From contig JAFECG010000021.1 in the NCBI GenBank assembly GCA_018242215.1, forward strand, positions 183,112 through 247,111: DNA of 64,000 nt. Reading direction: 5' to 3'. Positions 26,294-34,632 of this stretch are shown one piece after another; position 1 is the first letter of the stretch; every line of letters starts with the position of its first letter. Position numbers and translations under genes: made by a program. Below the pieces are notes generated by a model. It did not search any database, was not told where the DNA came from, and saw only the letters and a list, made by a program, of their open reading frames with translations. The stretch comes from Pseudomonadota bacterium. GTDB lineage: Bacteria > Pseudomonadota > Alphaproteobacteria > Rhizobiales > Hyphomicrobiaceae.

Positions 26294-26836
26294 ATGACCT
26301 TCAATACCGAAGCGCGAAACCATGAAGTCGACCTGGCACTTGCAGTTGATCTGGCAATTAACAACGGCACTAATCTCGCGGCCGCGTTGGGGGATCTGCC
26401 CAGCCAACTTCGGCCGTACGACGCGAACTCGGGAGACAAACTAATCGATGGATTCATGGCGAGCACACCGGCCAAACATCTGCGCTTTATAGTCGAGACG
26501 GATTCCTGCAACCAAGCAGGGGTTAATCGGGGCGATATCGTCGAGCTGGACGATAGCGCCGAAGGCATGGCCTCTATCGAAGCCGGAAGCGTAGTTGCTG
26601 TGCGGACATTCAGCTCGGACGTCATTTTTGTTAGGCAGTTTGTGCCACCGGGCCTTCTGACTACGAACTCAAGTCGGGAGAATCCGCCTCCTATTCAGAT
26701 GGTGCAGTCGGGAGTTTGGATCGCCGGAGTTATTTGGCCAGTGGCAAGCCGCGCGAGCGCTTCTCGTGATTGGGCAGCGCCATCAGCCGTCGAAGTGCCT
26801 ATTGCCGCTCACCGACAAATGGTGGCTGGAAATTGA
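26294..26836 (+). CDS. S24/LexA-like regulator with altered protease dyad
   Basis: 180 residues from the ATG at 26294 (GAGGAG 8 nt upstream). The C-terminal half reads IVETDSCNQAGVNRGDIVELDD ... IEAGSVVAVR ... VIFVRQF, matching the layout of S24 peptidase-like repressor domains (GDSMxPxxxxGDxxxxD ... GxxxVV ... VKR). The serine position is present. The lysine of the Ser-Lys dyad seems to be Arg (VRQF), so self-cleavage is doubtful. The N-terminal 70 residues do not show a clear HTH. Confidence 0.5.
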   Translation: MTFNTEARNHEVDLALAVDLAINNGTNLAAALGDLPSQLRPYDANSGDKLIDGFMASTPAKHLRFIVETDSCNQAGVNRGDIVELDDSAEGMASIEAGSVVAVRTFSSDVIFVRQFVPPGLLTTNSSRENPPPIQMVQSGVWIAGVIWPVASRASASRDWAAPSAVEVPIAAHRQMVAGN

Positions 26837-26949
26837 GCGACTTCCCCGTCGTCACTGGACGCTTAAAGGTTCGGTCAGAAGGCGCATCCCCACCCCTTCT
26901 AATGAAAAGGGGGGGATGAATCGAAAGCGTCTAAATTTGCCCAGGATAG

Positions 26950-27489
26950 TCACGACTTCGCTTTGCATTCGACGAGCATTTTTGCATAGAGCGGCTTAGC
27001 GTCGGAGATGTCTATGTCATCCTCTGCAACGGAACCGAGGACGGTGAGTGTCGATATCCTAAGTCGGGATCCGGCGAGCACGGCTTGGAATGGCTTTCCG
27101 CCTAGATGCACGACACTTAGCTGACTTTCGACTTCGGAAGGCAGTTGCATCGCGGAAGGCGCGTGGTCATCGATCCGATATCGATATCCCTTTACGCCAC
27201 CCCGACGACGATAAGAGACGTACAGTTCGCCGACATTTATCTGGATGTCAGGCCGTCCCACTGGCGAAATAACGCAGCTGTCCGCGTCCGTCATTGAATC
27301 GCGGATATGACTCAGACTCCAACTGCCAACGCCGTCCTGAGAAGAAACGACAGGAAAGAGGCGGTCATAGCAGGCCAACCGATCGGTCGCCGAGGTGATA
27401 GCCCGGCATTCTTGTGCATGCGCGTTCGCACAAAAACTGAGAAGCTGCATTACCGTGATGAACGAAAAACTGCCTCTTCCTAAAGTCAT
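26950..27489 (-). CDS. Hypothetical exported protein
   Basis: 179 residues with a signal peptide (FITVMQLLSFCANAHA, cleavage before QECRA). The mature start ECRAITSATDRLACYDRLFP has the Cx(n)RLACYD motif seen in several families of small secreted bacterial proteins. Two further cysteines (DSCVIS and VECKAKS) could form a disulfide. Function unknown. It sits alone between regulators in island B. Confidence 0.6.
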   Translation of the reverse strand: MTLGRGSFSFITVMQLLSFCANAHAQECRAITSATDRLACYDRLFPVVSSQDGVGSWSLSHIRDSMTDADSCVISPVGRPDIQINVGELYVSYRRRGGVKGYRYRIDDHAPSAMQLPSEVESQLSVVHLGGKPFQAVLAGSRLRISTLTVLGSVAEDDIDISDAKPLYAKMLVECKAKS

Positions 27490-27654
27490 AGGCGCTCCCC
27501 ACGAGACAATGATTGCAATATCATTTTTTTCCTAGCCGGCGTGGCTTTAGCTTGAAAGGCTTTGCCGATTTAATTCCCTCTAGATCTGTTCTTTTTCCCC
27601 TTTCAATCGCCCGCGGCGATTTCGATACGGAGGTCCTTATTCGGGGTCTGTCCG

Positions 27655-27855
27655 TCATTTCTGCTTTCTGCCTTGCAGCGCCTCTGCGACGAGTTCTCGG
27701 ATGATCGCCGTTCGATCAGCCTGCCCAAACCGCTCTTCGACGATAGCATCAATGCCATCCATGATCTCGGCCGGAAATCGGACCGCAAGTTGCGTTGAAC
27801 CGCGTTGTGATAATCTTGGCCGTCCCATCTTCGACTTCTTCGCTGACTTGCTCAT
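27655..27855 (-). CDS. Ribbon-helix-helix DNA-binding protein
   Basis: 66 residues from the ATG at 27855, which follows a GGGGGAG ribosome site. The sequence STQLAVRFPAEIMDGIDAIVEERFGQADRTAIIRELVAEAL is a canonical RHH (strand, helix, turn, helix). The N-terminus has MGRPRLSQ, similar to the other RHH at 25917. It may regulate the divergent membrane-protein gene at 28226. Confidence 0.75.
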   Translation of the reverse strand: MSKSAKKSKMGRPRLSQRGSTQLAVRFPAEIMDGIDAIVEERFGQADRTAIIRELVAEALQGRKQK

Positions 27856-27959
27856 ACTCCCCCAAGTAACCCAAATATTTTGCATCCCGAAATAACAAAT
27901 AAGTGATTTCGTATCCCGTTTATTTTTGAATCCCAAAAGTATACACTCTAGTTAGTTGA

Positions 27960-28200
27960 GACGCTGTGAAGGCCCCCGGCGAAAGCCAAAGAGACAGCAC
28001 GACCCGGAAAAAAGCCAGAAAGAAGCAGCCGGGAAGCGGATCGAGGGACGACCTCCAGGCCGAGCAAAAAGGTCGAAAGACCGGATGGCGAAGCGTTGGC
28101 TATCCGGGCTCGTGGCGTGACGCGCCACCTGATGAGACCCGTCAGAAACGAAGCGGCCCAGCGCGGTGCTACCAACACCCCGCCAGGCCTTGATCCTTCA
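27960..28200 (+). other. Structured non-coding leader of the 28226 gene
   Basis: Several stable hairpins: GGC-GAAA-GCC (27978-27987), GGTC-GAAA-GACC (28071-28082), CCGGAT/ATCCGG (28081-28107), GTGGCG-TGACG-CGCCAC (28112-28128) and GGTG/CACC (28165-28179). CTGATGA directly follows the fourth hairpin and GAAA occurs at 28145, reminiscent of a hammerhead core. A proper third stem cannot be drawn and an extra A precedes GAAA, so I do not call it a ribozyme. It could be a cis-acting RNA for the downstream membrane protein gene. Confidence 0.4.
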
Positions 28201-28225
28201 CCAATCAGTAGTTGGAGAAAGACCC

Positions 28226-29278
28226 ATGATAACGCCTACTACCAAGGGGCGCGCGCTGGCAATCATTGCCGGTTGCGCGTTCGCCGCCGGTGGCCTCACG
28301 ATCCTCCTCGACAAGGAACTCCTGAAGCCGCTGCTCTGGACGTCGGCTCACTGGCTGACGATCCTGATGGTGTTCGGCACGATCGCCGCCGGCCATTTGA
28401 TGGTCGATGCCACTCGAGCTCGGCACCTGTTCTCGACACTCGGATTTCTTGCCCTGTTCCTCTCCGGAACCGGGCTCGTCGTTTATTCCTCGGTCGGCCG
28501 CCAGGTCGAAGCCCAGGGCACGACGACGCTGTCCGTCGAGGACCTGAACAAGAAGATCGTCGAGAAATCGGCGGACCTCGAGGCGGCGAAAGCCCGTCGC
28601 GACTACGCCGAGCAACAGGTTCAGGCCACGATGACGAAGAGTTATTGCGGCCGGGGCTGTAAGGATTGGAAGCTGAACGCCAAGGACGTTTCGGTTGTTA
28701 TCAGTCAGCTCGAGACTGAGATCGCCGCCCTTGGCCCTCAGAAGCCCGTCAACGCGCAAGCGGCGGCGATGGCAGACGTCCTGCTCCTGTTTCACGTTCC
28801 AGGCTCAAAAGAGCAAATCGTCTCTGCACTCACGTTGCTGATACCGTTCTCGAAGACGATTTTCTTCGAGATCGGATCGATCGTCTCTCTGGGGTTCGCT
28901 TTCCGGCCGGCTCCAATCTCGATTGCCAAGCCGGCAAGCGATCTCACCGGGCAATCGGACTATTCGATTGCTGGCGCGAACGATTTCCAGGCTCTCAAGG
29001 CTTCGATTTCCGGAGAGTTGCCGGATCCAACGCCTCCTCGAGGAGGCCGGAAATCGAGAAAATCGTTGCCGGCAAACGTTGTGCCGTTGATTGTCAAGCA
29101 TCCGGTTGTAGCCGCGCTGGAAAACAACGGTGGTTCGGTTGCCAGCAATCGAGAGCTCGCGGACCTCATGTCGGTTTCTCCCGGCGAGGCGAGCAAGCGT
29201 TCGCAGGAAATCGAGCACCTGCTCGAGGTCCGATGGGCCGGAAAGGAAAAGCGGATCGCGCTTAGGCGATCCGCCTGA
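28226..29278 (+). CDS. Membrane protein with coiled coil, Cys pair and C-terminal winged-helix-like domain
   Basis: 350 residues from the ATG at 28226 (GGAGA upstream). Three hydrophobic helices lie near the N-terminus (about 10-28, 38-58, 66-86). A periplasmic/cytosolic coiled coil (about 100-140), the pair YCGRGC (about 143-148), and another hydrophobic span (VSALTLLIPFSKTIFFEIGSIVSLGFAF) follow. The C-terminal 60 residues look like a winged helix (VVAALENNGGSVASNRELADLMSVSPGEASKRSQEIEHL). The same architecture recurs in the island C gene at 50474-51451. Function unknown. A membrane-tethered regulator or segregation accessory is an inference. Confidence 0.6.
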   Translation: MITPTTKGRALAIIAGCAFAAGGLTILLDKELLKPLLWTSAHWLTILMVFGTIAAGHLMVDATRARHLFSTLGFLALFLSGTGLVVYSSVGRQVEAQGTTTLSVEDLNKKIVEKSADLEAAKARRDYAEQQVQATMTKSYCGRGCKDWKLNAKDVSVVISQLETEIAALGPQKPVNAQAAAMADVLLLFHVPGSKEQIVSALTLLIPFSKTIFFEIGSIVSLGFAFRPAPISIAKPASDLTGQSDYSIAGANDFQALKASISGELPDPTPPRGGRKSRKSLPANVVPLIVKHPVVAALENNGGSVASNRELADLMSVSPGEASKRSQEIEHLLEVRWAGKEKRIALRRSA

Positions 29279-29307
29279 GTGGCCTTTAACACTGCTGCAA
29301 AGTTTAG

Positions 29308-29339
29308 CCCTCGGTGCTACATAGCGCCGGGGGTTTTTT
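29308..29339 (+). terminator. Rho-independent terminator
   Basis: CCCTCGGTGCT and AGCGCCGGGGG pair (two G-T wobbles) around the loop ACAT and are followed by TTTTTT. It lies 30 bp after the 28226-29278 gene, a textbook terminator. Confidence 0.85.
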
Positions 29340-29446
29340 GTGCCGGTACATACTCGATGTGCTGCCCACTTGATAACGACTGCTGCGGCTGTCCTACCTT
29401 CTTTCGCCGCCCAAGAATTTCTTCCGATCTCGGTAGGCTCACCACT

Positions 29447-30487
29447 ATGGATCTGATCAATCGCCTAGAGTGTGTATACTATCCTTCCCCAGTACCGGCA
29501 GACTCCGCCGTCTTGACCGTGCTGTGCTTGGTCTTCGACAAAATTCATTTCCCAAACTCCTACCTTCCGAAAGGTGATTACGACAAGGAGGCTCTCGCGA
29601 CGGAGATCGTTCGCCTACAGGGCTTGCCGCAGGACGGTTCGACGGCGAAACTCATTGGCCTATTACGGTTCCTTGAGTATCGCTCTGCGCTCGACGGAAT
29701 ATTGGAGTACCCAACGCCACACGATGATATTTTTGACCAAAAGGACGAGGGCACCGCGGCAATCGTGAGATCAATCTATGATGCTCATTTTCCGCCGCGA
29801 GAAGACTTCGAGCCGCACTTTGATTCGGCATCAGTAAAAGGCTTACCGAACAGCGAAGAAGCTGTCGCGTATGCCGGCGAGTTTTATTATCAAGCCAGAG
29901 CCATCGAATATGCAGCTAAACATGGATTGCCGCTTCTCGATGACGGCTCCGGACTAAGGCTCCCTTTCAAAGCACGCTACAAAGACAACGCTCCTGCATT
30001 AGCTACACTGGTTGCGCTAGAAGCAGCTGCCGTTAGCCTCCCCGATCTGCCAGCGATGACGCTTCAAGAACTGGTTGATTTTCGGATAGAGAACAAGCAT
30101 GAGTTACAAACCTTTCGTGCTTCCATGCTGCGATACGCGAAAACTCTCAATCAAGTAATCGAAGAGGGCGTCAGCGCTGAGGATCTTGGCCGTAAGGCCC
30201 GCTTTCTCGTCGAAAGCGAGATCCGACCCTCGCTCCATGATCTCCAACGCGATTTAGAGAACCCAAATCGTCCCTGGCATAAACGAGCCGCCGATGTTGC
30301 TCGCATATCATCGTTGATCGTGGCCGGCTTTCTCACCGGCGGCCTAATGGGTACGACCGCAGCGTCAGCTCAAAGCATTCAGAACGCCGCTTTATCGGAA
30401 CTTGAATCAAGGGGAGACAAGGACGAAGCGGCTAAGCGGAGCGGCCTTTATTATCTGCTTAAGGCCAAAATGATCGGCAACGGGTGA
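29447..30487 (+). CDS. Hypothetical protein, first of a three-gene cluster
   Basis: 346 residues from the ATG at 29447. The N-terminus (LECVYYPSPVPADSAVLTVLCLVFDKIHFPNSYLPKGDY) is hydrophobic/beta, the middle is helical, and a single hydrophobic segment (ISSLIVAGFLTGGLMGTTAASA, about 298-320) lies near the end. The frame is open from 29279, but that part overlaps the terminator. I do not recognise the family. The composition is more AT-rich than the phage-like genes, typical of cargo in islands. The next gene starts 163 bp downstream. Confidence 0.6.
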   Translation: MDLINRLECVYYPSPVPADSAVLTVLCLVFDKIHFPNSYLPKGDYDKEALATEIVRLQGLPQDGSTAKLIGLLRFLEYRSALDGILEYPTPHDDIFDQKDEGTAAIVRSIYDAHFPPREDFEPHFDSASVKGLPNSEEAVAYAGEFYYQARAIEYAAKHGLPLLDDGSGLRLPFKARYKDNAPALATLVALEAAAVSLPDLPAMTLQELVDFRIENKHELQTFRASMLRYAKTLNQVIEEGVSAEDLGRKARFLVESEIRPSLHDLQRDLENPNRPWHKRAADVARISSLIVAGFLTGGLMGTTAASAQSIQNAALSELESRGDKDEAAKRSGLYYLLKAKMIGNG

Positions 30488-30650
30488 GAGCGTCGGTAGT
30501 CACTCCCTCAGCGCGACTCCAACGACAGGAGCTTCAAACAGCCCGTAGCGAACTAGATCTCTGCAATATATTCTTCTGACTTAGATTCTACCCAGTCGAG
30601 ATTTAATCCAACCGCACCTTTTCAACCTCACTGTTCAGCCGAGTGAACTC

Positions 30651-31394
30651 ATGGTCGAACAATTTTTAAACCTTATAGTACCGTTCTTCAGCACTCCAAA
30701 GACCTACAGCGAAATGCTTGCCAAATTGGCTGGCGCAGCGTTTTACGTAACGTACGGGATCACATTCTTTTTGCGCGAGATCCCAGCGCTCGGCGCGTTA
30801 TTCCGCAAAATTGATCAGGTGACCCCGGGGAGTGCGATAATCTCAAGGGTACCCCAGGCGCAGGCCTTCAATAGAGCCGGCGCACTAATCGCCATTTCTG
30901 CTGCTCTCCTGAGTCAGGTGCTGCACCTACACGATCGTGTGTCCGATATATTGGGAATACGCCGTCGATTTGATCGAAATCGGATCCTGATCCCTCTGGC
31001 AAGGCTGGTGGGCGCAAACCTGAGCCCCGATCAGAAGGCCAAGATTGCGATCGAGCGGCACCGTCTAATGAGAAGCGTCTTCTATCGTTACGCTTCAAGC
31101 CGCATAGATGACCCTGTCGTCGACAAACATGACATTGAGCACGCTTTGGGCGCCTGGTCTTGGTTTTGGACTTTCGTCGAAGGAGGAACACTGACGGCAA
31201 TCGGAACGATCATTGCTCTACTTTACTCCTCCCATTCAACGGCGATCTACCTAGCATCAGCGACCCTTACATTCATTGCAATGGCCGTTCTGATCTCCCA
31301 GCGCCTCGCACACTATGCGCAGAACGAGATAGAGACCATAGCGGCGACGCAAGGCGCCCGAGAAGCCGTTCGGGCGGTGTTCGATGCACTATAG
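30651..31394 (+). CDS. Hypothetical membrane protein
   Basis: 247 residues. Hydrophobic stretches lie near residues 25-45, 75-92, and a pair at 185-225 (GGTLTAIGTIIALLYSS, YLASATLTFIAMAVLI). Between them lies a 90-residue charged loop (DRVSDILGIRRRFDRNRILIPLARLVGANLSPDQKAK). The 3' end overlaps the methyltransferase start by 11 bp, so the two are coupled. The family is not recognised. A membrane effector paired with a soluble enzyme is the layout of many defence systems. Confidence 0.6.
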   Translation: MVEQFLNLIVPFFSTPKTYSEMLAKLAGAAFYVTYGITFFLREIPALGALFRKIDQVTPGSAIISRVPQAQAFNRAGALIAISAALLSQVLHLHDRVSDILGIRRRFDRNRILIPLARLVGANLSPDQKAKIAIERHRLMRSVFYRYASSRIDDPVVDKHDIEHALGAWSWFWTFVEGGTLTAIGTIIALLYSSHSTAIYLASATLTFIAMAVLISQRLAHYAQNEIETIAATQGAREAVRAVFDAL

Positions 31395-32037
31395 GCTGCG
31401 ACCCGGCATAGTGGTTAAATCCGAAAACGCCGCCAAGCCCGTTTCACAAGGCTCGATGTATCTCAGAATTTTGTTAGCTCAATTGCCACAAGTAGAATCG
31501 GCATTTGACTTTGGATGCGGAAAACTGCGCTACGTTCCGGATTTCTTGGAAAAGAGTGATTCTCTGGCACTAGTCGATTCCGAGGTGCAGCTCTCCCGTA
31601 CCCAAATACTTCTCGGTATCAAGACCACCGTCCATGAACTAGCGAGAAAATCGAACCGGCTGATGGCGATGTCCGAATGCGAATTCGTAAAACTGCGGCG
31701 CGAATTTGATAGGGGGTATTGCATAAATATGCTCAGCGTCGTTCCATTTTTTCGAAAACGACGTGACATCCTGCAAACGATACGACTGCATCTTAAGCCG
31801 GGGGCGCACTGCTTGTTTGTAGTTCAATATCGCAACTCGGACTTTACCCGCATGCGTCGAATGCGGAACGCCAAACCTTGGAGAGACGGGTTTCTGATAA
31901 ATTCTCTCCGAGGCTACTCTTTTTATGGGCTCATTGCGCCCCCTAAACTAGTTAAAATGGTCGAGAAGGCAGGCTTCGAAGTTCAGGAACTGAAGCTTTA
32001 CGATGGCAGCGCATACCTTTGGGCAAGCCGGCAATAG
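31384..32037 (+). CDS. SAM-dependent methyltransferase-like protein
   Basis: 217 residues. VESAFDFGCGKLRYVPDFLE (about 37-56) is the motif I loop for S-adenosylmethionine. YCINMLSVVPFFRKRRDILQTIRLHLKPGAHCLFVVQY (about 112-150) gives motifs IV-VI, and the C-terminus ends GFEVQELKLYDGSAYLWASRQ. The overlap with the preceding gene suggests a two- or three-gene operon. The substrate is unknown; the protein looks like a small-molecule or RNA methyltransferase and not a DNA restriction enzyme, because no NPPY-type motif is present. Confidence 0.7.
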   Translation: MHYRLRPGIVVKSENAAKPVSQGSMYLRILLAQLPQVESAFDFGCGKLRYVPDFLEKSDSLALVDSEVQLSRTQILLGIKTTVHELARKSNRLMAMSECEFVKLRREFDRGYCINMLSVVPFFRKRRDILQTIRLHLKPGAHCLFVVQYRNSDFTRMRRMRNAKPWRDGFLINSLRGYSFYGLIAPPKLVKMVEKAGFEVQELKLYDGSAYLWASRQ

Positions 32038-32386
32038 CGCTGATTGCCTGGCAGGTATCCGACAGATTCTGTACGGGTTCTTATTGATCCGCTCTGCGGT
32101 GTCTCGGTCCTCTCCGAGAGGCGCATCTTCTTCATCGAGATGGATCCGCAAATGGGGCTCCGGCCGCTGGTTGCTTCCCACAGAACATGCCAGCTCTCCA
32201 TTCCATTGGCGCCGAGCTCCATCTCGCAGCCGGATGCTGCTGTTGATCGATTCGGCCGAAGAATTGGTTGGAAGTGCCGGACGACGCCAATTCCCAATGA
32301 CCAATAAAACTTATAAATAACAATATGTTATTCTTCTTTTGCGTGCAAGAATTTGGCTTTGGCCTGCGATTTGTAGCCAATTGCTT
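32038..32386. other. Intergenic region between convergent genes
   Basis: 349 bp. An 87-codon TTG-start frame on the plus strand (32044-32307) contains the protein-like segment SERRIFFIEMDPQMGLRPLV but has no ribosome site. It is more likely a remnant than a gene. There is an AT-rich patch at 32305-32345. Confidence 0.35.
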
Positions 32387-34024
32387 TTACTTATGGCTGG
32401 CGCCCTGGAACCAGCGGCCAGCCTTAGTCGGGCCAGCGTTTCTCGCCCGCCCCTCGCCGCGCAGTTCATTCATCAAGCCTTTGACATGACCGCGGCTACG
32501 GTCTTTCAGCACTTGCAGCAACTCGGCCATCGGGGCGCCTTCGTCGCCGGCGGCTTTGAGGTGCTTCAAAAGCAATTCTTTTTCCGTCTCGCGGTCCAGA
32601 CCAGCCTTGCGCGTGTGGACGCCGGGCTCTCCGAGAAAGGTGTAGAACTTTCGCGATAGGATGACCTTGCCTCGGCCAGAGCGCTCGACGGCTCCGGAGT
32701 CCACAAGACCATTGACCCTTTCCTTCAGATGATCGGAGATGGGCTCACCGCGGTGAACGAGATCGATGATAAGAAAGTCGTCGGTAGAGAAGTGACCCAA
32801 CCGCTCATCGCCAATTTGCTCGAGGAAGCGCAGGAAGCGCGGATCGCCAACTTCGCCGAGCAGACGGACGACGACTGCATGCGCATCGGATTTGGCAAGG
32901 TCGGGCAGCGGCTTTCCCTGTCGGATGCTTTGCTTGAACATGAGATCCATGCCCTGACCGGAGCGTTCAACGAGACCGCACTTGGCAAGCGCTTCTGCAA
33001 TCCGCCGATTTCGGGGCTTCTGACGGAATAGGATGTTGTTCTGCGAGATGCCTTCTGGCAATCCTCCAGGACTTTCGATCTCGAGCAGCCTGGGATACTG
33101 CCTGATCCAAACGGAGCCGGCATCACGATAATCTCGATGGCATATTGCATTGAGCACAGCCTCGCGAACGCTATCTTCGTCGAAGGTCGAAATATCGTAC
33201 TTGAAGAGACCCTCGCGGAATTGCTGGACTTCATTGCGCAAGTTAATCGTAGCCCAGATATCATCAACCCAACTGAAGAACCCTCGACGATATTCGTGGC
33301 GCTGCTGATAGGCGATGTTCGCTTCCGAACTTCGGTACTCAAATATCACTTCGGCGTGGGCGAGGTAACGCACGAGGGCCTTTTCGGTGCCGAGCAGAAT
33401 GAGGCCCGCATAGGTCGGGTCGCCGTCAATCGTTATTTCCGCGTTCTCTAACAATTCTGCTGTAGACCATTGAGCGATTTCGGCGCGATTGCTCTTGCGC
33501 TCCCACCGAGCGCGAAACTCGGCAATAGCGTCCGCATCGAAGATAGAGGCGTCGGCGCCAGGAACTACGTCGGCCGAGAAATCGACTTGAGCCTCGCCGA
33601 GGATGGTGGAGATCTGTTCGACGGACATGGGCTGTAGGCTACTACCAGCACGCATTAGATAGCGGCCCTTGCAATTCAGTGGGCGTCCTGGCGGCCTGCC
33701 GGGCACGATGAAAGAAAGCACCCGGCCCTCCTGCGTCACGATCTCAGCAACCTCAACGCGCCAGTGGAGCCGTTCGAAGAGGCCGATCTTGGTCCGGTCC
33801 GGCGAAGTGAAGGCTTTCGTGCCGACAACGCTTCGCGGTTTGACGTCCGTCACGCCAAGAACAATGCTGCCCCCGCCTTCGTTAGCGAGCGCGCAGCAGT
33901 AATCAGCCAAATCCTCGAAATGAAAGTTATTCTTAGCCTCCTTAAACTCGACATGCTCGCTCTCGCTATCGAGTTGCATGGCTTGCCGCAAGTCGGCATC
34001 AGTGCGGACGATCATAACGTTCAC
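32387..34024 (-). CDS. AlbA_2 (Schlafen-type) domain ATP-binding protein
   Basis: 545 residues. The N-terminal AlbA_2 domain includes SEHVEFKEAKNNFHFEDLADYCCALANEGGGSIVLGVTD (about 22-60). A HATPase_c_4-type region follows (DSVREAVLNAICHRDYRDAGSVWIRQY, about 283-310, then ESPGGLP and RNRRIAEALAKCGLVERSGQGM). The C-terminus contains winged-helix-like segments (STDDFLIIDLVHRGEPISDHLKERVNGLVDSGAVER). Such proteins are annotated as putative DNA-binding transcriptional regulators, and many lie in defence islands. It is transcribed alone on the minus strand. Role in phage defence is an inference. Confidence 0.82.
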   Translation of the reverse strand: MNVMIVRTDADLRQAMQLDSESEHVEFKEAKNNFHFEDLADYCCALANEGGGSIVLGVTDVKPRSVVGTKAFTSPDRTKIGLFERLHWRVEVAEIVTQEGRVLSFIVPGRPPGRPLNCKGRYLMRAGSSLQPMSVEQISTILGEAQVDFSADVVPGADASIFDADAIAEFRARWERKSNRAEIAQWSTAELLENAEITIDGDPTYAGLILLGTEKALVRYLAHAEVIFEYRSSEANIAYQQRHEYRRGFFSWVDDIWATINLRNEVQQFREGLFKYDISTFDEDSVREAVLNAICHRDYRDAGSVWIRQYPRLLEIESPGGLPEGISQNNILFRQKPRNRRIAEALAKCGLVERSGQGMDLMFKQSIRQGKPLPDLAKSDAHAVVVRLLGEVGDPRFLRFLEQIGDERLGHFSTDDFLIIDLVHRGEPISDHLKERVNGLVDSGAVERSGRGKVILSRKFYTFLGEPGVHTRKAGLDRETEKELLLKHLKAAGDEGAPMAELLQVLKDRSRGHVKGLMNELRGEGRARNAGPTKAGRWFQGASHK

Positions 34025-34213
34025 ACTCAGATTCAGTCGCTAGAGCGCATCACCTCACACACGGACGTGCGGCCGGGGGTTCTGGGTCCTTTTATCCGGC
34101 AGCCGAGGAAATTGCCACACAGCAGACAGGCGATTACCGGGATGACGCCGAGAGGCGGCGTCGACAAGGGGTCAGCAGCATCTAGTCCACTCGCGGAAGG
34201 CTATTCCGGCGCC
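34025..34213. other. Upstream region of the AlbA_2 gene
   Basis: 189 bp with no recognisable gene. It should contain the AlbA_2 promoter. Confidence 0.35.
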
Positions 34214-34465
34214 CTAACGGAGGCAAGTATGGGTTGCCTTCATGGGGATTTCTTTAGCGGGGCCAAAGCCGTGATATCCAATGTCGGGCATGCTCCGGCC
34301 GATATTGAGCAGGATCTTCACATTCGCGCCGGTCACGATTTGCCTCGTCACCTGTCCAGGGCCGTCGACCTTCACGACTAGTTCACTGCGGATCGCCGCG
34401 CTCGCGGTTCCGATTACTGGTACCGCCCGCTGGCTGGGATCGAGCAGCGACAACCGAGCCGGCAT
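34214..34465 (-). CDS. Hypothetical protein (83 aa)
   Basis: Starts MPARLSLLDPSQRAVPVIGTA and contains a beta-rich middle (IRSELVVKVDGPGQVTRQIVTGANVKILLNI). The composition and codon use look genuine. The frame extends 13 codons further up but those are Arg/Gly-rich and unlikely. It could be a small regulator or structural phage relic; I do not recognise it. Confidence 0.45.
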   Translation of the reverse strand: MPARLSLLDPSQRAVPVIGTASAAIRSELVVKVDGPGQVTRQIVTGANVKILLNIGRSMPDIGYHGFGPAKEIPMKATHTCLR

Positions 34466-34632
34466 CAGCGCCCCAGCGCCGCGACCTCGAGACTGTCCGC
34501 GCACGTACGTGCCAGCTCGAGGTCGAGCTAATCATGCCCATGGACGCCGACGTTATACCCGCTGCCCGTGGCGTTAGCTGGCGCGACTGCAAAGGTTGAT
34601 CACAATTTGCGATATCCAACCAAGACGAAGGA

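Noticed and set aside
28112-28150. Hammerhead ribozyme
   Set aside because: CTGATGA and GAAA boxes and one stem fit, but the third stem does not pair and an extra A precedes GAAA, so only a structured leader is reported.
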